Assembly (NCBI GenBank): GCA_963799245.1
Contig: CAWCWN010000006.1
Span: forward strand, 1-64,000
Reading direction: 5' to 3'
Length of the DNA stretch: 64,000 nucleotides
From: CAWCWN01 sp963799245
GTDB taxonomy: Bacteria > Chloroflexota > Ktedonobacteria > Ktedonobacterales > Ktedonobacteraceae
A program made the position numbers and the translations under genes. The number at the start of each line of letters is the position of its first letter. Position 1 is the first letter of the stretch. Below the pieces are notes generated by a model. The model ran no database searches. It was not told the DNA's origin and saw only the letters and a list, made by a program, of their open reading frames with translations. Positions 55,847 through 64,000 of this stretch are shown here, piece by piece.

Positions 55847-56611
55847 TTATGTTAGCCCGAAACGCCGCCGCCATTTTGCTATTCTCGCCGCCCGGTCTCG
55901 CACGTTCCACAGACGGGCCTCCTCGGCGGGGCACCACTCGGCTTTGCCACAGTAGGGACACAGGGGGAACAATTCGTAAGGCGGGCAGAGCGCGCCGCCG
56001 CCATATTGCAGCGGGCCAACCTCGTCACGAATTTGCTCGCTTTCGAAGACAGCCTGGCAGTGCTGGCAGCGCAGCAGCAGGTACTCGCGCCAATCGCGCG
56101 CCCTACAACCGGGACAAAACGCCGGCAGTGAGGCCGCTTGCCAGTGATGATGGCAGCGATGACAGTAATATGTCCCCGCCATGGACGGAGCCCTTCGCGC
56201 CGCGCAACATGCCCTGCTCTTTCAGCCTGCTTACCTCGCGAGGAGGAAAGCAGATACGTGATCTCGCCAAGGTCGATTTGTGCTGGCGCGCCGGCGTGCA
56301 GGGGGGGGAACGCATAGTAGCGCTGGCGGTCGTGGCGGGCCGCAGGAGATACGTCAGCGCTGTGCTCTGTCGCTACGAAGCTGCCCGGCACATGTTGCGA
56401 GCGGCTCAGGTCATAGCTATGACGGCTTGCGGGATCGATCAATGTCTGATATGCGAGCAGGATCTCTCGCATCCTTTCCTCCGCATCCTCGCCTTTGTAT
56501 ACGTCCGGGTGATATTGCAGCGCCAGTTGTTTGAATGCTTTTTTAATAACCTCGGTCGGTGGCATTCGCATCGACGCCCAGCACAGCGTAGTAATCAGTA
56601 ATTTGTTTCAT
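55847..56611 (-). pseudogene. DnaJ-domain/zinc-ribbon protein gene with three frameshifts
   Basis: From ATG at 56611 the start MKQITDYYAVLGVDANAT is a J-domain; one extra C near 56563 shifts to EVIKKAFKQLALQYHPDVYK (HPD motif). A second shift near 56245 leads to REVSRLKEQGMLRGA, and a third near 56183 to MAGTYYCHRCHHHWQAASLP with FCPGCRARDW, RCQHC and LCPYC. The last part is a double zinc ribbon. Together they form one protein of about 250 residues. Hsp70 co-chaperone function is expected from the HPD. The ATG at 56182 might allow the zinc-ribbon part alone to be made. Confidence 0.75.
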
Positions 56612-56705
56612 TGTTCATGAGTAGAGATCGCTTGATAATGTTGTTCTAGTAATTAGACGATTGAACCTTCAAAAGGTTGCGGTTTCTCAGGTGGCCAGGC
56701 ATGTG

Positions 56706-58673
56706 TCAGCACAGGCTGATTGCCGCCATGATCGAGTGTTCTTCGCTGAAGCGCTGCTCCGCCTTTTGCAGATTAAGGGCGCTGTTGATGAGCGCGATAT
56801 GTGTGAAAGCCTGGGGGTAGTTCCCCAGCGCCACGTTGTCGCGCGTGTCGATCTCCTCGGAGAAGAGGCCAAGGCGCCCGGCGCAGGTGAGCAGTCGCTC
56901 GAAGAGCGAGCGGGCCTCGCTCAGGCGCCCTTGCATGGCCAGGTTATCTACGAGCCAGAAGGTACAGATTGTAAAGGTTCCTTCGAGACCCGCCACACCG
57001 TCACAGGAGTGGTAGCGGTAGATGAAGCCATGCTCGTCGCTGAGGTGTTCGATGATGCGCTCAACGGTCGAGCGCATACGTGGATCGTTGGGGGAAATGA
57101 ACCCGACCAGCGGCAGCAACAGGTTTGCGGCATCCAGAGCCGTATCATCGTATGCCTGGGTAAAAGCGCCCAGCCGCGTATTGTAGCCCCGCGTCAGAAT
57201 ATCGGCGCGAATGCGCTCGCGCATGAAACACCAGCGGGGAAGATCGGCCTCAAGCTGCAGTTGTTGGGCCGCTCGAATGCCGCGGTCGAGCGCTACCCAG
57301 CACATGACCTTGGAATAGACGAAATGACGAGGGCTACCGCGCACCTCCCAGATGCCGTTATCAGGCTCGTGCCAGTGGGCGCACACGTGCTCTACCAGGT
57401 TGCGCATCATCTCCCACATAGGCCCATCCAGCGTCTCGCCGTGACGCTCAAAGCCACCCTGACGCCGATAGAAATGGATGCAATCGAGCACCTCTCCGAA
57501 TACATCCAGCTGTTTCTGTTCTGCCGCGCCGTTGCCGATACGTACCGGACGAGAACTACGATAGCCACTGAGATGGGGCAGCTCCCTCTCGATCAGGTCG
57601 CGCTCACCCCGAATGCCGTACATGATCTGGAGGTCCTCGCAACCTGTGCAAGGAAGACGGCGCAGCCAGTGTGTAAATGCGTGCGCCTCCTCTGTATATC
57701 CAAGCGTGCCGAGGGCATAGAGCGTAAAGGAGGCATCGCGTAGCCAGGTGTAGCGGTAATCCCAGTTGCGTACCATCCCCACCTCTTCGGGCAGAGAAGT
57801 GGTCGGAGCCGCGACAATAGCCCCGCTCGGCGCGTAGGTCATCATTTTCAGAACCAGCGCGCTGCGCTGCACCCACGCGGCGTAGCGGCCCTGGTAGGAA
57901 GAACGCGTCGCCCAGCTGCGCCAGCAGCGCAGCGTAGCAGCCAGCGCTTTATCGAAGCTCCGCTGGCTGGGCGGGTTCTCTACGAGCGTGCGCGCCTTCT
58001 GAGCAGTGTCAGCCATTCCCAGGGCAAAAAGCAGGCGCTCACCCTGGCGCAGAGTCGCCTGCGCGCAAACAAGCGTGGTTTCCTCTTCAGCGCCTTGCTC
58101 GATAGTCAGCGTATACGAGGAGGGCGCCTCCACGATGGCCAGGCCCAGGTGTTGTTCTCCGCCTGAGATGACGGCCCCCCTCTGCCCGGAGGTCAGATAG
58201 GCTGCGCTTGCCGCAGCGGCATAGTGCGGGGTGGCCTTCAGCGTCAGCGAGACTGGCAGTTCTCCGCGCGTGCACTCTACGCTGCGTAGCAGGCAGCAGG
58301 GTGCCTCAGCGCCATGCGCCTGGCCGGCGACCTGCGTTGCCTGCAGTGCCTGAGCGCTCAAGGTCTCTACTGGCATGAAATCAGTCAGCGCTATTTCACC
58401 GCTAATGCTGGTAAACCTGGTCTGAAGGACATTGCTCTCGGGCAGGTAGCGCTGCAGTCCGGGGATTGTGCTATCGCTGGGAGCTATCTGAAAGTAGCCG
58501 CCGTTCTCGGCATCGAGCAGGCGGCAGAAAATGGCGGGATTATCAAAATCTGGCAGGCATCCCCAATCAATTGATCCATCTGGCGCCACCAGCACCACTG
58601 AACGACAATTGCCAATGACGCCGTAAGAATTGATTGGTAGATACATGCGAGCATCTGTATTGCACTCGATCAT
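56706..58673 (-). CDS. GH15 glucoamylase/trehalase-type glycoside hydrolase
   Basis: A 655-residue cytoplasmic enzyme. The N-terminal beta-sandwich opens with INSYGVIGNCRSVVLVAPDG and SIDWGCLPDFDNPAIFCRLL, a GH15 signature. The (alpha/alpha)6 barrel has RNWDYRYTWLRDASFTLYAL, WEMMRNLVEHVCAHW, PDNGIWEVRGSPRHFVYSKV (catalytic Glu region) and MCWVALDRGI, and ends in ETPQ-like LGNYPQAFTHIALINSALNL. Substrate options are maltodextrin, isomaltose or trehalose. ATG at 58673 has AAGGA upstream; the AT-rich sequence before it is non-coding though open. No signal peptide. Confidence 0.92.
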   Translation of the reverse strand: MIECNTDARMYLPINSYGVIGNCRSVVLVAPDGSIDWGCLPDFDNPAIFCRLLDAENGGYFQIAPSDSTIPGLQRYLPESNVLQTRFTSISGEIALTDFMPVETLSAQALQATQVAGQAHGAEAPCCLLRSVECTRGELPVSLTLKATPHYAAAASAAYLTSGQRGAVISGGEQHLGLAIVEAPSSYTLTIEQGAEEETTLVCAQATLRQGERLLFALGMADTAQKARTLVENPPSQRSFDKALAATLRCWRSWATRSSYQGRYAAWVQRSALVLKMMTYAPSGAIVAAPTTSLPEEVGMVRNWDYRYTWLRDASFTLYALGTLGYTEEAHAFTHWLRRLPCTGCEDLQIMYGIRGERDLIERELPHLSGYRSSRPVRIGNGAAEQKQLDVFGEVLDCIHFYRRQGGFERHGETLDGPMWEMMRNLVEHVCAHWHEPDNGIWEVRGSPRHFVYSKVMCWVALDRGIRAAQQLQLEADLPRWCFMRERIRADILTRGYNTRLGAFTQAYDDTALDAANLLLPLVGFISPNDPRMRSTVERIIEHLSDEHGFIYRYHSCDGVAGLEGTFTICTFWLVDNLAMQGRLSEARSLFERLLTCAGRLGLFSEEIDTRDNVALGNYPQAFTHIALINSALNLQKAEQRFSEEHSIMAAISLC

Positions 58674-58844
58674 ATACAATGTTTCCTTCAGTATAAAAAA
58701 CTGGATAAAGACAATTTTTATAAGTTTTATATAAGGAAATAGAACTGATATGCTATTTATAGCTGAATACGCTGCCATATGCAGTCGAATGGCTAACATC
58801 AGGGGTGTGAAATACGTCACATCGTTGGCGGCTAGAGAGAGAAA

Positions 58845-58870
58845 GGAGCGTGGCCCGCGGGCCACGCTCC
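58845..58870. terminator. Terminator of the GH5 gene (perfect 26-bp palindrome)
   Basis: GGAGCGTGGCCCG and its complement, 46 bp past the GH5 stop codon on the minus strand, followed there by TTTCTCTCTC. A good intrinsic terminator. Confidence 0.8.
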
Positions 58871-58915
58871 CACAACACAAAAACATTGTGACGAAGCATA
58901 TTTAGTAGCATGGTC

Positions 58916-60673
58916 TCAGGCAGGCGCGCTCCCGCTCAGCAATGTCTCGTTGTAATAGAGCCCGATGCGCGGCGCCGGACTATAGTTGCTTACGCCCTGC
59001 GTAAACGAGTAATCGTTACCCTGATCATAGTTTGACCAGTCGCTCTTGTGCATGCGTAGCTTGATCTCCGTACTGGCGCCGGCCCCCAGCTCTCCTGCGC
59101 TAAAGCTGATCTCCAGGTATGTATCAGCTGTGGGTCGAGCTGGCTCCATTTTCACGAACCTGTAGCGAACGGAATGGCAGCCGACCGTCACGTAGTCACA
59201 GGCGAATACTTGCGCCTGCGCAGAATTTACCGTGAACCAGTAGCGGATCGTCACTGATGTCAATGAGATGGGGCTGCCTCCAGTGTTCGTGAGCTTCAAG
59301 GCCGCCTGGATCTGATTGCTTACAACGCCCTGGTTGCCGTTCTGGTAATCCAGTGCCAGCGACGGCCGCGACGTGGCGGCGCTGGCCGTCGCGCTGGCTC
59401 CTGGCTGCTGCTGCAGAGGCGCCGCCGTTGCCCGCGTGACGAATGGAAACAGAATGCTCTTTAACTGTTCCTGTTTCGCGCTGTTCACCGTCAGCCAATC
59501 GCTATTGAGAATGCCGCCGGTATCTGTCGAGTCCGGGTTCCAGCACCAGAAGGTCCAGTTGAAGCCGTGTGCCCCCGTTCCCAGGTAGTTGACCAGGCTG
59601 CTCAACCACTGCTTATCATTTGCCGTTGCCATGCTGGTGCCAAATTCACCAACCCAGACGGGCGCGATCCCCTCCTTCTGCACATATCCCCAGTAGCTGT
59701 CCCACACCGCGGCCAGGTTGTTGGGATAAGCGGCGGCCGTCAGCCACGGCTGCTCATGCACAGAGGAGGGGTAGTCATGGACTGAGTAGACGAGGCGCTG
59801 CGCAACGTTCAGCTGGACTGGGTAGTCTTTGACTCCCTGGAGGTTCCCACCCCACCAGTAGCAACTGGCGGAGCTTCCCGGCGTGACGCCCCCGGGCCCA
59901 TAGCAATCCACGCCCTCGACAAAGATGAGCCAGTGGGGATTTACTGCCAGGATGGCATTGCCCGCGCGTTCCGCCGCCAGCCTCCAGTCCAGCGCCTGCT
60001 GCCCGCAACCCCAGCAGGCAGGCGCATGTGGCTCATTGTGCAGGTCCGCCCCGATGACCATCGGGTTATCTTTATAGCGCTGCGCCAGCATCTGCCAGTC
60101 GGAGATCCAGTGTGCCTCGGGGTAGGCGGCTGTGTACCACAGGGCCGTTTGCCCGCTCGCGGCGGCCCGGTGCTGGTCCAGGATGATATGCAGTCCGATG
60201 CGGCTGGCATAGTCGATAATCTTGTCCAGCAGCTGCACACCCTGCAGCCCTCGCAGGTCGGGGTTCTTCGTATAGTCTATGCCGCTCGGCCTGCTGCCCG
60301 CGTCAAAAAGCTGGTTGGAGTAGGGCAGGCGCAGGGTATTGTAGCCCAGGCTCTTGATCTGGTCCAGCATGTCCCCGTAATTGCGCTGCTGTAAGCCGTG
60401 CACGACGAACGTGTCTGTCTCAAAACCGAACCAGTTTATCCCCGCTATCCGCACCGGACGATTGTTCGCGTCCAGAATTTGGGATCCCTGCGTGTGCCAC
60501 GGCCCAGCTCCCAGGCCCTCGCTCGCAGGCTGTCCCTGCCTGGTCCCCAGCGAGACAGCGGCGCCCAGCAATGTGGCGAGCAGCATTATTCCCACCAGCG
60601 CCAGCAGCAGCTTCCACCTGGCCCGCTTTAAGGGCGGAGTGAGCGGTTCAGTTGGCTGATCATATAATGTCAT
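58916..60673 (-). CDS. Membrane-anchored GH5 cellulase with C-terminal CBM3
   Basis: A 585-residue enzyme. An N-terminal helix (WKLLLALVGIMLLATLLGAA, residues about 19-38) exports or anchors it. The GH5 barrel has INWFGFETDTFVVHGL, LRLPYSNQLF, the acid/base Glu in ADLHNEPH, and the nucleophile Glu in PVWVGEFGTS. An Ala/Ser/Pro/Gln linker precedes a family-3 carbohydrate-binding module (LALDYQNGNQGVVSNQIQAA, ISLTSVTIRYWFT, SDWSNYDQGNDYSF) of about 150 residues. It should cut beta-1,4-glucans such as cellulose outside the cell. Upstream lies a glycosyltransferase pair on the same strand. Confidence 0.92.
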   Translation of the reverse strand: MTLYDQPTEPLTPPLKRARWKLLLALVGIMLLATLLGAAVSLGTRQGQPASEGLGAGPWHTQGSQILDANNRPVRIAGINWFGFETDTFVVHGLQQRNYGDMLDQIKSLGYNTLRLPYSNQLFDAGSRPSGIDYTKNPDLRGLQGVQLLDKIIDYASRIGLHIILDQHRAAASGQTALWYTAAYPEAHWISDWQMLAQRYKDNPMVIGADLHNEPHAPACWGCGQQALDWRLAAERAGNAILAVNPHWLIFVEGVDCYGPGGVTPGSSASCYWWGGNLQGVKDYPVQLNVAQRLVYSVHDYPSSVHEQPWLTAAAYPNNLAAVWDSYWGYVQKEGIAPVWVGEFGTSMATANDKQWLSSLVNYLGTGAHGFNWTFWCWNPDSTDTGGILNSDWLTVNSAKQEQLKSILFPFVTRATAAPLQQQPGASATASAATSRPSLALDYQNGNQGVVSNQIQAALKLTNTGGSPISLTSVTIRYWFTVNSAQAQVFACDYVTVGCHSVRYRFVKMEPARPTADTYLEISFSAGELGAGASTEIKLRMHKSDWSNYDQGNDYSFTQGVSNYSPAPRIGLYYNETLLSGSAPA

Positions 60674-60750
60674 AGTAACCTCTTTTGGCATTCGTCGCTG
60701 TTTCAGGTTCTCTGCATACAATAGAAGCAAGCCAGGCCAGGCGAGGAGCG

Positions 60751-62517
60751 TTAGGAACGCAGTACCTGGTATATCGTTATCTGGGTGCCATCCCTGCTGG
60801 AGCCAAAGGCGATCCTCACAAGCGCGTGGTGGATGGCTTGGTTCAGTAACATATATTGCTCACCTGATCTGATCTCTTTCAGCATGCTGGCATCAACGAT
60901 AAGAAAGTCGATGTTCTGCCAGTTTCCTTGCAGTTGTGCATTGTATATCTGTGAGTCGGGCAGGACATTTGAGTAGATGTAGGCGCGTGCAAAGGGCGTC
61001 CCATTGCCAACGCCCATACCTCCTGGCGTACGTAGATCGCTGTACATGTAACTGGAAGTGATGACCACCGCCGTATGCGACGCATTGTCGCGCATCCACA
61101 ACATGGCCTGCTGCTGCGGCGCCGCCGTGTCCTGCGCCAGCAGCGGTGTCGCCTGCTGTATACTCGCTGGCAGCAACATGCCGATGAAGACAAAGATCAA
61201 TAGCACGCGGGCCAGGTCGAAGCCAGTTTTCCTGGTCAACCAGCGCAGAGGTGCGTTGAGAGCCATAGCAGTATTGAGTGACATAAAAGGCAACAGAGGA
61301 ACGAGTGAGAAAGGATACACAACGCGGCTGCTGAGCAGGAAGATGCAGAAAGTGGCAGCCAGCAGCACCGCCAGCAGTTGGAAGCGATTCACCGTGCCTC
61401 CCAGGATGTTGATAAACATGGCGACGGTCCCTATGGCCAGGAAGGTCCCGCCGCTCGTCATCCATGTCTGCCAGCTCGCGGCGAACTGCCCACTTACCTC
61501 TGGCGTCTGCCACTTTTGCAGCAGCGCGCCGCTCAGACTCACATGCGTTCCCTTATCTCCTGGAAGCACTCCCGGGGGGAACAGCTCGCCTTTCAGCAGC
61601 GCGAGCAGCACAAAGCCCGAAGCAATAATCACGACGATGTAGAGAAATGTGAGCAGCGAGAATTTGCGCTGGAATGGTGTGGCATAGAGCCACACTGCAT
61701 AGAGCACAGCTGGCAGGAAAAACAGAAAGACGTCCTCGCTCAGGAGCGCGATCCCCAGTGCCACCGCTGCGAATACGAAGGTACGCAGATTACTCTTTGC
61801 GGTCGTAATCAGGCAGAGCGACAGCAACAACCAGAACGTTCCGATATTTTCGAGCAGGATCTCGCGCCGGTAGATCAGGCCGAGCGGTGCGAACGAGTAG
61901 ATGATCATCGCCAGCAGCGCCGCGCTCCTGCTTCCACTCAGCCGGCTCGTGATCAGGTAGAGCAGCAGCGAACTCGCCAGAGCCAGCACCAGCATCAGGA
62001 CGCGGCCGCTATTGATAGCATTGCCAAAGCTGGCGATGCCCCCCGTCAGTTGTAGCCAGCCAGCGATCTGCACCCAGCCAAGAGGCGGCTGATCGTAGGT
62101 GTACACAAAAGGCGCTATCTGTCCGTGCAGGAGGGCCCAGGCGTTTGCCATGTAGTTGCCCTCGGCCGCCATGTAGGCCGGGTAGTTGAATATATTGATA
62201 GTCTGAACAATGCAAGCGATGCAGAGGATGAGCGTTACGACGAGGACCTCCAGCCCCAGTGGAATGGTAATCTCGTGCCACTGAGATGAGCTGACGGTGT
62301 CATTCTGTGGCAACAAGCGTGTCTGCGCCACCATCAGGCGCTGCTTCTCGGCCGAAGTCCAACGAATGCGCTCCAGGATGGTCGCGTTCCCGCTCGCTTT
62401 CTGCAGCGCCCCTGTTTTTAGCACAGGTGTAAATGCATGCACAAAGAAGTTTGTTGTGCGAAACAACGTGACGTTGCCTGGATCCCTCTGTAGTTTTTGT
62501 TCCTCTTTGTTGCTCAT
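60751..62517 (-). CDS. PMT/ArnT-type membrane glycosyltransferase
   Basis: A 588-residue polytopic membrane protein with about 11-12 helices. After a 70-residue cytoplasmic start the first luminal loop contains YMAAEGNYMANAWALLHGQI and FVYTYDQPPLGWVQIAGW, the DE-like and PPLxW patterns of GT39/GT83 (PMT_2) transferases that use polyprenyl-phosphate sugars. SAALLAMIIYSFAPLGLIYR with REILLENIGTFWLLLSLCLI follows. It adds a sugar to a lipid, protein or polymer at the outer membrane face. ATG at 62517 has AAGGA 9 bases upstream; the gene starts 6 bp after the GT2 stop, one operon. Confidence 0.88.
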   Translation of the reverse strand: MSNKEEQKLQRDPGNVTLFRTTNFFVHAFTPVLKTGALQKASGNATILERIRWTSAEKQRLMVAQTRLLPQNDTVSSSQWHEITIPLGLEVLVVTLILCIACIVQTINIFNYPAYMAAEGNYMANAWALLHGQIAPFVYTYDQPPLGWVQIAGWLQLTGGIASFGNAINSGRVLMLVLALASSLLLYLITSRLSGSRSAALLAMIIYSFAPLGLIYRREILLENIGTFWLLLSLCLITTAKSNLRTFVFAAVALGIALLSEDVFLFFLPAVLYAVWLYATPFQRKFSLLTFLYIVVIIASGFVLLALLKGELFPPGVLPGDKGTHVSLSGALLQKWQTPEVSGQFAASWQTWMTSGGTFLAIGTVAMFINILGGTVNRFQLLAVLLAATFCIFLLSSRVVYPFSLVPLLPFMSLNTAMALNAPLRWLTRKTGFDLARVLLIFVFIGMLLPASIQQATPLLAQDTAAPQQQAMLWMRDNASHTAVVITSSYMYSDLRTPGGMGVGNGTPFARAYIYSNVLPDSQIYNAQLQGNWQNIDFLIVDASMLKEIRSGEQYMLLNQAIHHALVRIAFGSSRDGTQITIYQVLRS

Positions 62518-62522
62518 ATCGC

Positions 62523-63809
62523 TCAATCCTTTCTTGCTACAAGCACTCTTTGCCCTAGTGGCCGCGGTGTTGCCCGATATGAGCTGTTTTTTCCCAGTTC
62601 GACGCTCCTCGCAACTGCCGCCAGACCGCGCGCAGTGATCCTGACGCCCAGCAACAGCTGGTAGGGGATAAAGGCGAGCAGGAGGGTGAACGCCTCGCTC
62701 CACTTCCATGGGCGATGGTGCGCCTTGACGAATTCGTGCAGACCTGCCAGGCTGATTATCAGCGCGAAGATCAGGCAGTAGAGCGGCATGAAGGTTAAAA
62801 TCGCCATCCATACAGGTAGCTTGACGAAGAAGAACATCAGGATCGATAGCGGTATCATGATGGTGAATAAAGCCTGTATTTCTGGCAGGATCAGGACGTA
62901 CAGGGCCAGCAGCTTCTGCGAAAGCTTCTCCAATTGCATCCAGCGGCCGGCGAAGAGGATCTGGATAAAGCCCTGATTCCAACGCGTGCGCTGCTTGATA
63001 AATTGCTCGATTGTGTGTGGCGTCTCTTCTTTCGTCACAAATTCGTCGTCATAAAGGATGCGCACCCGGGCTTTGGCGATGCAGAGACGTATGCCCAGGT
63101 CGGCGTCCTCGGTGAGCGTAGTGTGGTCCCAGCCTCCCAGCTGCTGCATAAGTTCGCGCCGCACGAAGACCGTATTCCCACCCAGGGGCGTCATACCGCA
63201 ACGCGCAAAGAAGTGCAGGGCCGACTTGAACCAGAAGAAGTACTCCAGGACGTTTAGAAAGCAGAACCATTTCGTGTTGTGATTCATCAGCTGGACGCCG
63301 CTTTGAACGACATCCACCTGCTCGTTCAGGAAGGTGGTATTGATTACCTGCAGGATGTCGGGGTGGGGTTCGTCCTCCGCGTCAAAGATGGTGACGATAT
63401 CTCCCCTTACTATCTTCAAGCCAAGGTTAAGCTGATGCGGCTTGCCGCCGTGTGTGTCGCTGGTAACCAGCAGTTGTACGTTTGGCGTGCGCAACTGCTT
63501 CAGTTTTTCCTGGGCTACCTGGATCGTCCCGCCGTCATGCTCACGCAGCAGGGCGATGACCTGCACCAGTTTCTTGGGATAGTTCAGGTCATAGACCTTC
63601 TGCAGCGTATAGGCATAGACGTCTTCTTCGTGATAGGCCGGCAACAGAATTGTGAAGGAGAGGCGCGGCTCGCGGTAGATGGTTGGCGCGCTGTTGAGCC
63701 ACGCCTGCTGCGGCTCCTCCCAGATATAGAGGAGGAGGCGGATATTAAAGATGGCCTGGACGGTCATCAAAAGAATGATTGCCAGGTAGAGGTCTTCCAG
63801 AATAGCCAT
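62523..63809 (-). CDS. GT2-family membrane glycosyltransferase
   Basis: A 428-residue processive-type glycosyltransferase. N-terminal membrane helix, then the GT-A domain with FTILLPAYHEEDVYAYTLQK, DAEDEPHPDILQVI (DxD-like), GGNTVFVRRELMQQLGGWDH, TEDADLGIRL (catalytic TED) and KQRTRWNQGF (Q-x-x-R-W), followed by four C-terminal membrane helices. Members make beta-glucans, cellulose-like or N-acetylglucosamine polymers. Linked to the PMT-type enzyme and cellulase, it may make an exopolysaccharide with the cellulase editing it, in the manner of cellulose loci, but no BcsA PilZ domain is present. Confidence 0.9.
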   Translation of the reverse strand: MAILEDLYLAIILLMTVQAIFNIRLLLYIWEEPQQAWLNSAPTIYREPRLSFTILLPAYHEEDVYAYTLQKVYDLNYPKKLVQVIALLREHDGGTIQVAQEKLKQLRTPNVQLLVTSDTHGGKPHQLNLGLKIVRGDIVTIFDAEDEPHPDILQVINTTFLNEQVDVVQSGVQLMNHNTKWFCFLNVLEYFFWFKSALHFFARCGMTPLGGNTVFVRRELMQQLGGWDHTTLTEDADLGIRLCIAKARVRILYDDEFVTKEETPHTIEQFIKQRTRWNQGFIQILFAGRWMQLEKLSQKLLALYVLILPEIQALFTIMIPLSILMFFFVKLPVWMAILTFMPLYCLIFALIISLAGLHEFVKAHHRPWKWSEAFTLLLAFIPYQLLLGVRITARGLAAVARSVELGKNSSYRATPRPLGQRVLVARKD

Positions 63810-63829
63810 GTTCTGCTCCTACTTCGCTG

Positions 63830-64000
63830 CTAGCATGTCAATGCGGCGCCTGCGTCACTTGCGCAGGCCAGGTGCTGTAAGCCAGGCGCTACCTGTTGCG
63901 CGTTTTCCCTGTTGCTAAAACTAAAGGCCTCGTCACCGCCTCCCCGCTGCAGTGTTAACACAGCCATGCCGTAGCCAGGTATGGTCAGGGCGGCCTGCTG
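63830..64000 (-). CDS. 3' end of a gene, possibly a glycoside hydrolase (partial)
   Basis: The last 56 codons of a minus-strand gene entering from the right edge, stopping at 63832-63830. It begins AALTIPGYGMAVLTLQ, the kind of closing beta-strand (PxYGxAVL) at the end of GH39/GH51-type C-terminal beta-sandwich domains; the rest is hydrophilic. Position upstream of the GT2 gene on the same strand is in keeping with a carbohydrate cluster. Assignment is tentative. Confidence 0.4.
   Translation of the reverse strand, partial: QQAALTIPGYGMAVLTLQRGGGDEAFSFSNRENAQQVAPGLQHLACASDAGAALTC

Noticed and set aside
58674..58886. A 71-residue N-terminal extension of the GH15 protein with a hydrophobic stretch
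   Set aside because: AT-rich non-coding sequence; the family start and a ribosome-binding site are at 58673, and a terminator palindrome lies at 58845-58870 within the extension.

Overview
The window looks like chromosomal DNA from a filamentous Chloroflexota bacterium of the Ktedonobacteria type. This is an inference from content: a MalT-like LuxR regulator with the N-terminal extension typical of that class, two dodecins, SHOCT/Q-Y-rich small membrane proteins, a PTS with an EIIA-HPr-EI fusion, carbohydrate-active enzymes with CBM3, and RNA regulators of the low-GC Gram-positive kind (SAM-I riboswitch, T-box). No rRNA, tRNA, CRISPR array or insertion sequence was found. The first 2.4 kb differ: they hold a badly frameshifted TPR gene and a LamG-type fragment that look acidobacterial.

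Layout. 0-2.4 kb: decayed TPR/LamG remnants. 2.5-6.0 kb: small hypotheticals, a LURP-one-related protein and a DHA2 drug exporter. 6.4-11.8 kb: fructose PTS operon (ptsP-fruK-fruA, minus strand). 12-15.8 kb: a shortened, frameshifted MalT-like regulator and a LacI regulator with a cluster of operator-like sites. 16.1-20.4 kb: CBS protein and pyruvate dehydrogenase E1alpha-E1beta-E2, followed by remnants of E3 and of an NADH dehydrogenase. A 39-bp element (37/39 identical) lies upstream of both the PTS and the CBS-PDH operons in the same orientation, suggesting common control of sugar uptake and pyruvate oxidation. 20.7-24.6 kb: pyrD and a paaK/enoyl-CoA hydratase/hexapeptide (PaaY-like) operon. 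25.2-29 kb: arginine deiminase, Na+/H+ antiporter, DeoR regulator, and pieces of SDR genes.

29-48 kb is accessory: two modules of a Q/Y-tailed membrane protein next to a dodecin, DUF2330, ROK sugar kinase, a TPM-like secreted protein with a 33-bp coding tandem repeat, an HNH-like lipoprotein, DUF1963, hydantoinase/oxoprolinase hyuA-hyuB, decayed PPOX and groES genes meeting tail to tail, a cytoplasmic 16-repeat PQQ-type propeller, an internally deleted benzoate-CoA-ligase gene, EamA and YceI proteins, and a truncated MazG-like gene.

48.5-55 kb is a sulfur region: ssuA-ssuB-ssuC sulfonate importer, then sat, cysC and a propeller protein. The last three are preceded by one strong promoter, a SAM-I riboswitch with terminator, and then a T-box with a probable UGC (Cys) specifier and its own terminator. 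This tandem leader is the most interesting element here: it would make transcription depend on both low SAM and uncharged tRNA-Cys. 55.2-64 kb: a lipoprotein, a frameshifted DnaJ-like/zinc-ribbon gene, GH15 glucoamylase, membrane-anchored GH5-CBM3 cellulase, a PMT-type glycosyltransferase, a GT2 glycosyltransferase, and the 3' end of what may be another glycoside hydrolase.

An unusual number of genes carry single-base frameshifts (fruA, malT-like, sat twice, cysC, dnaJ-like three times, TPR about five times). Some may be sequencing errors, so they are reported as lesions in this sequence and not as proven pseudogenes.
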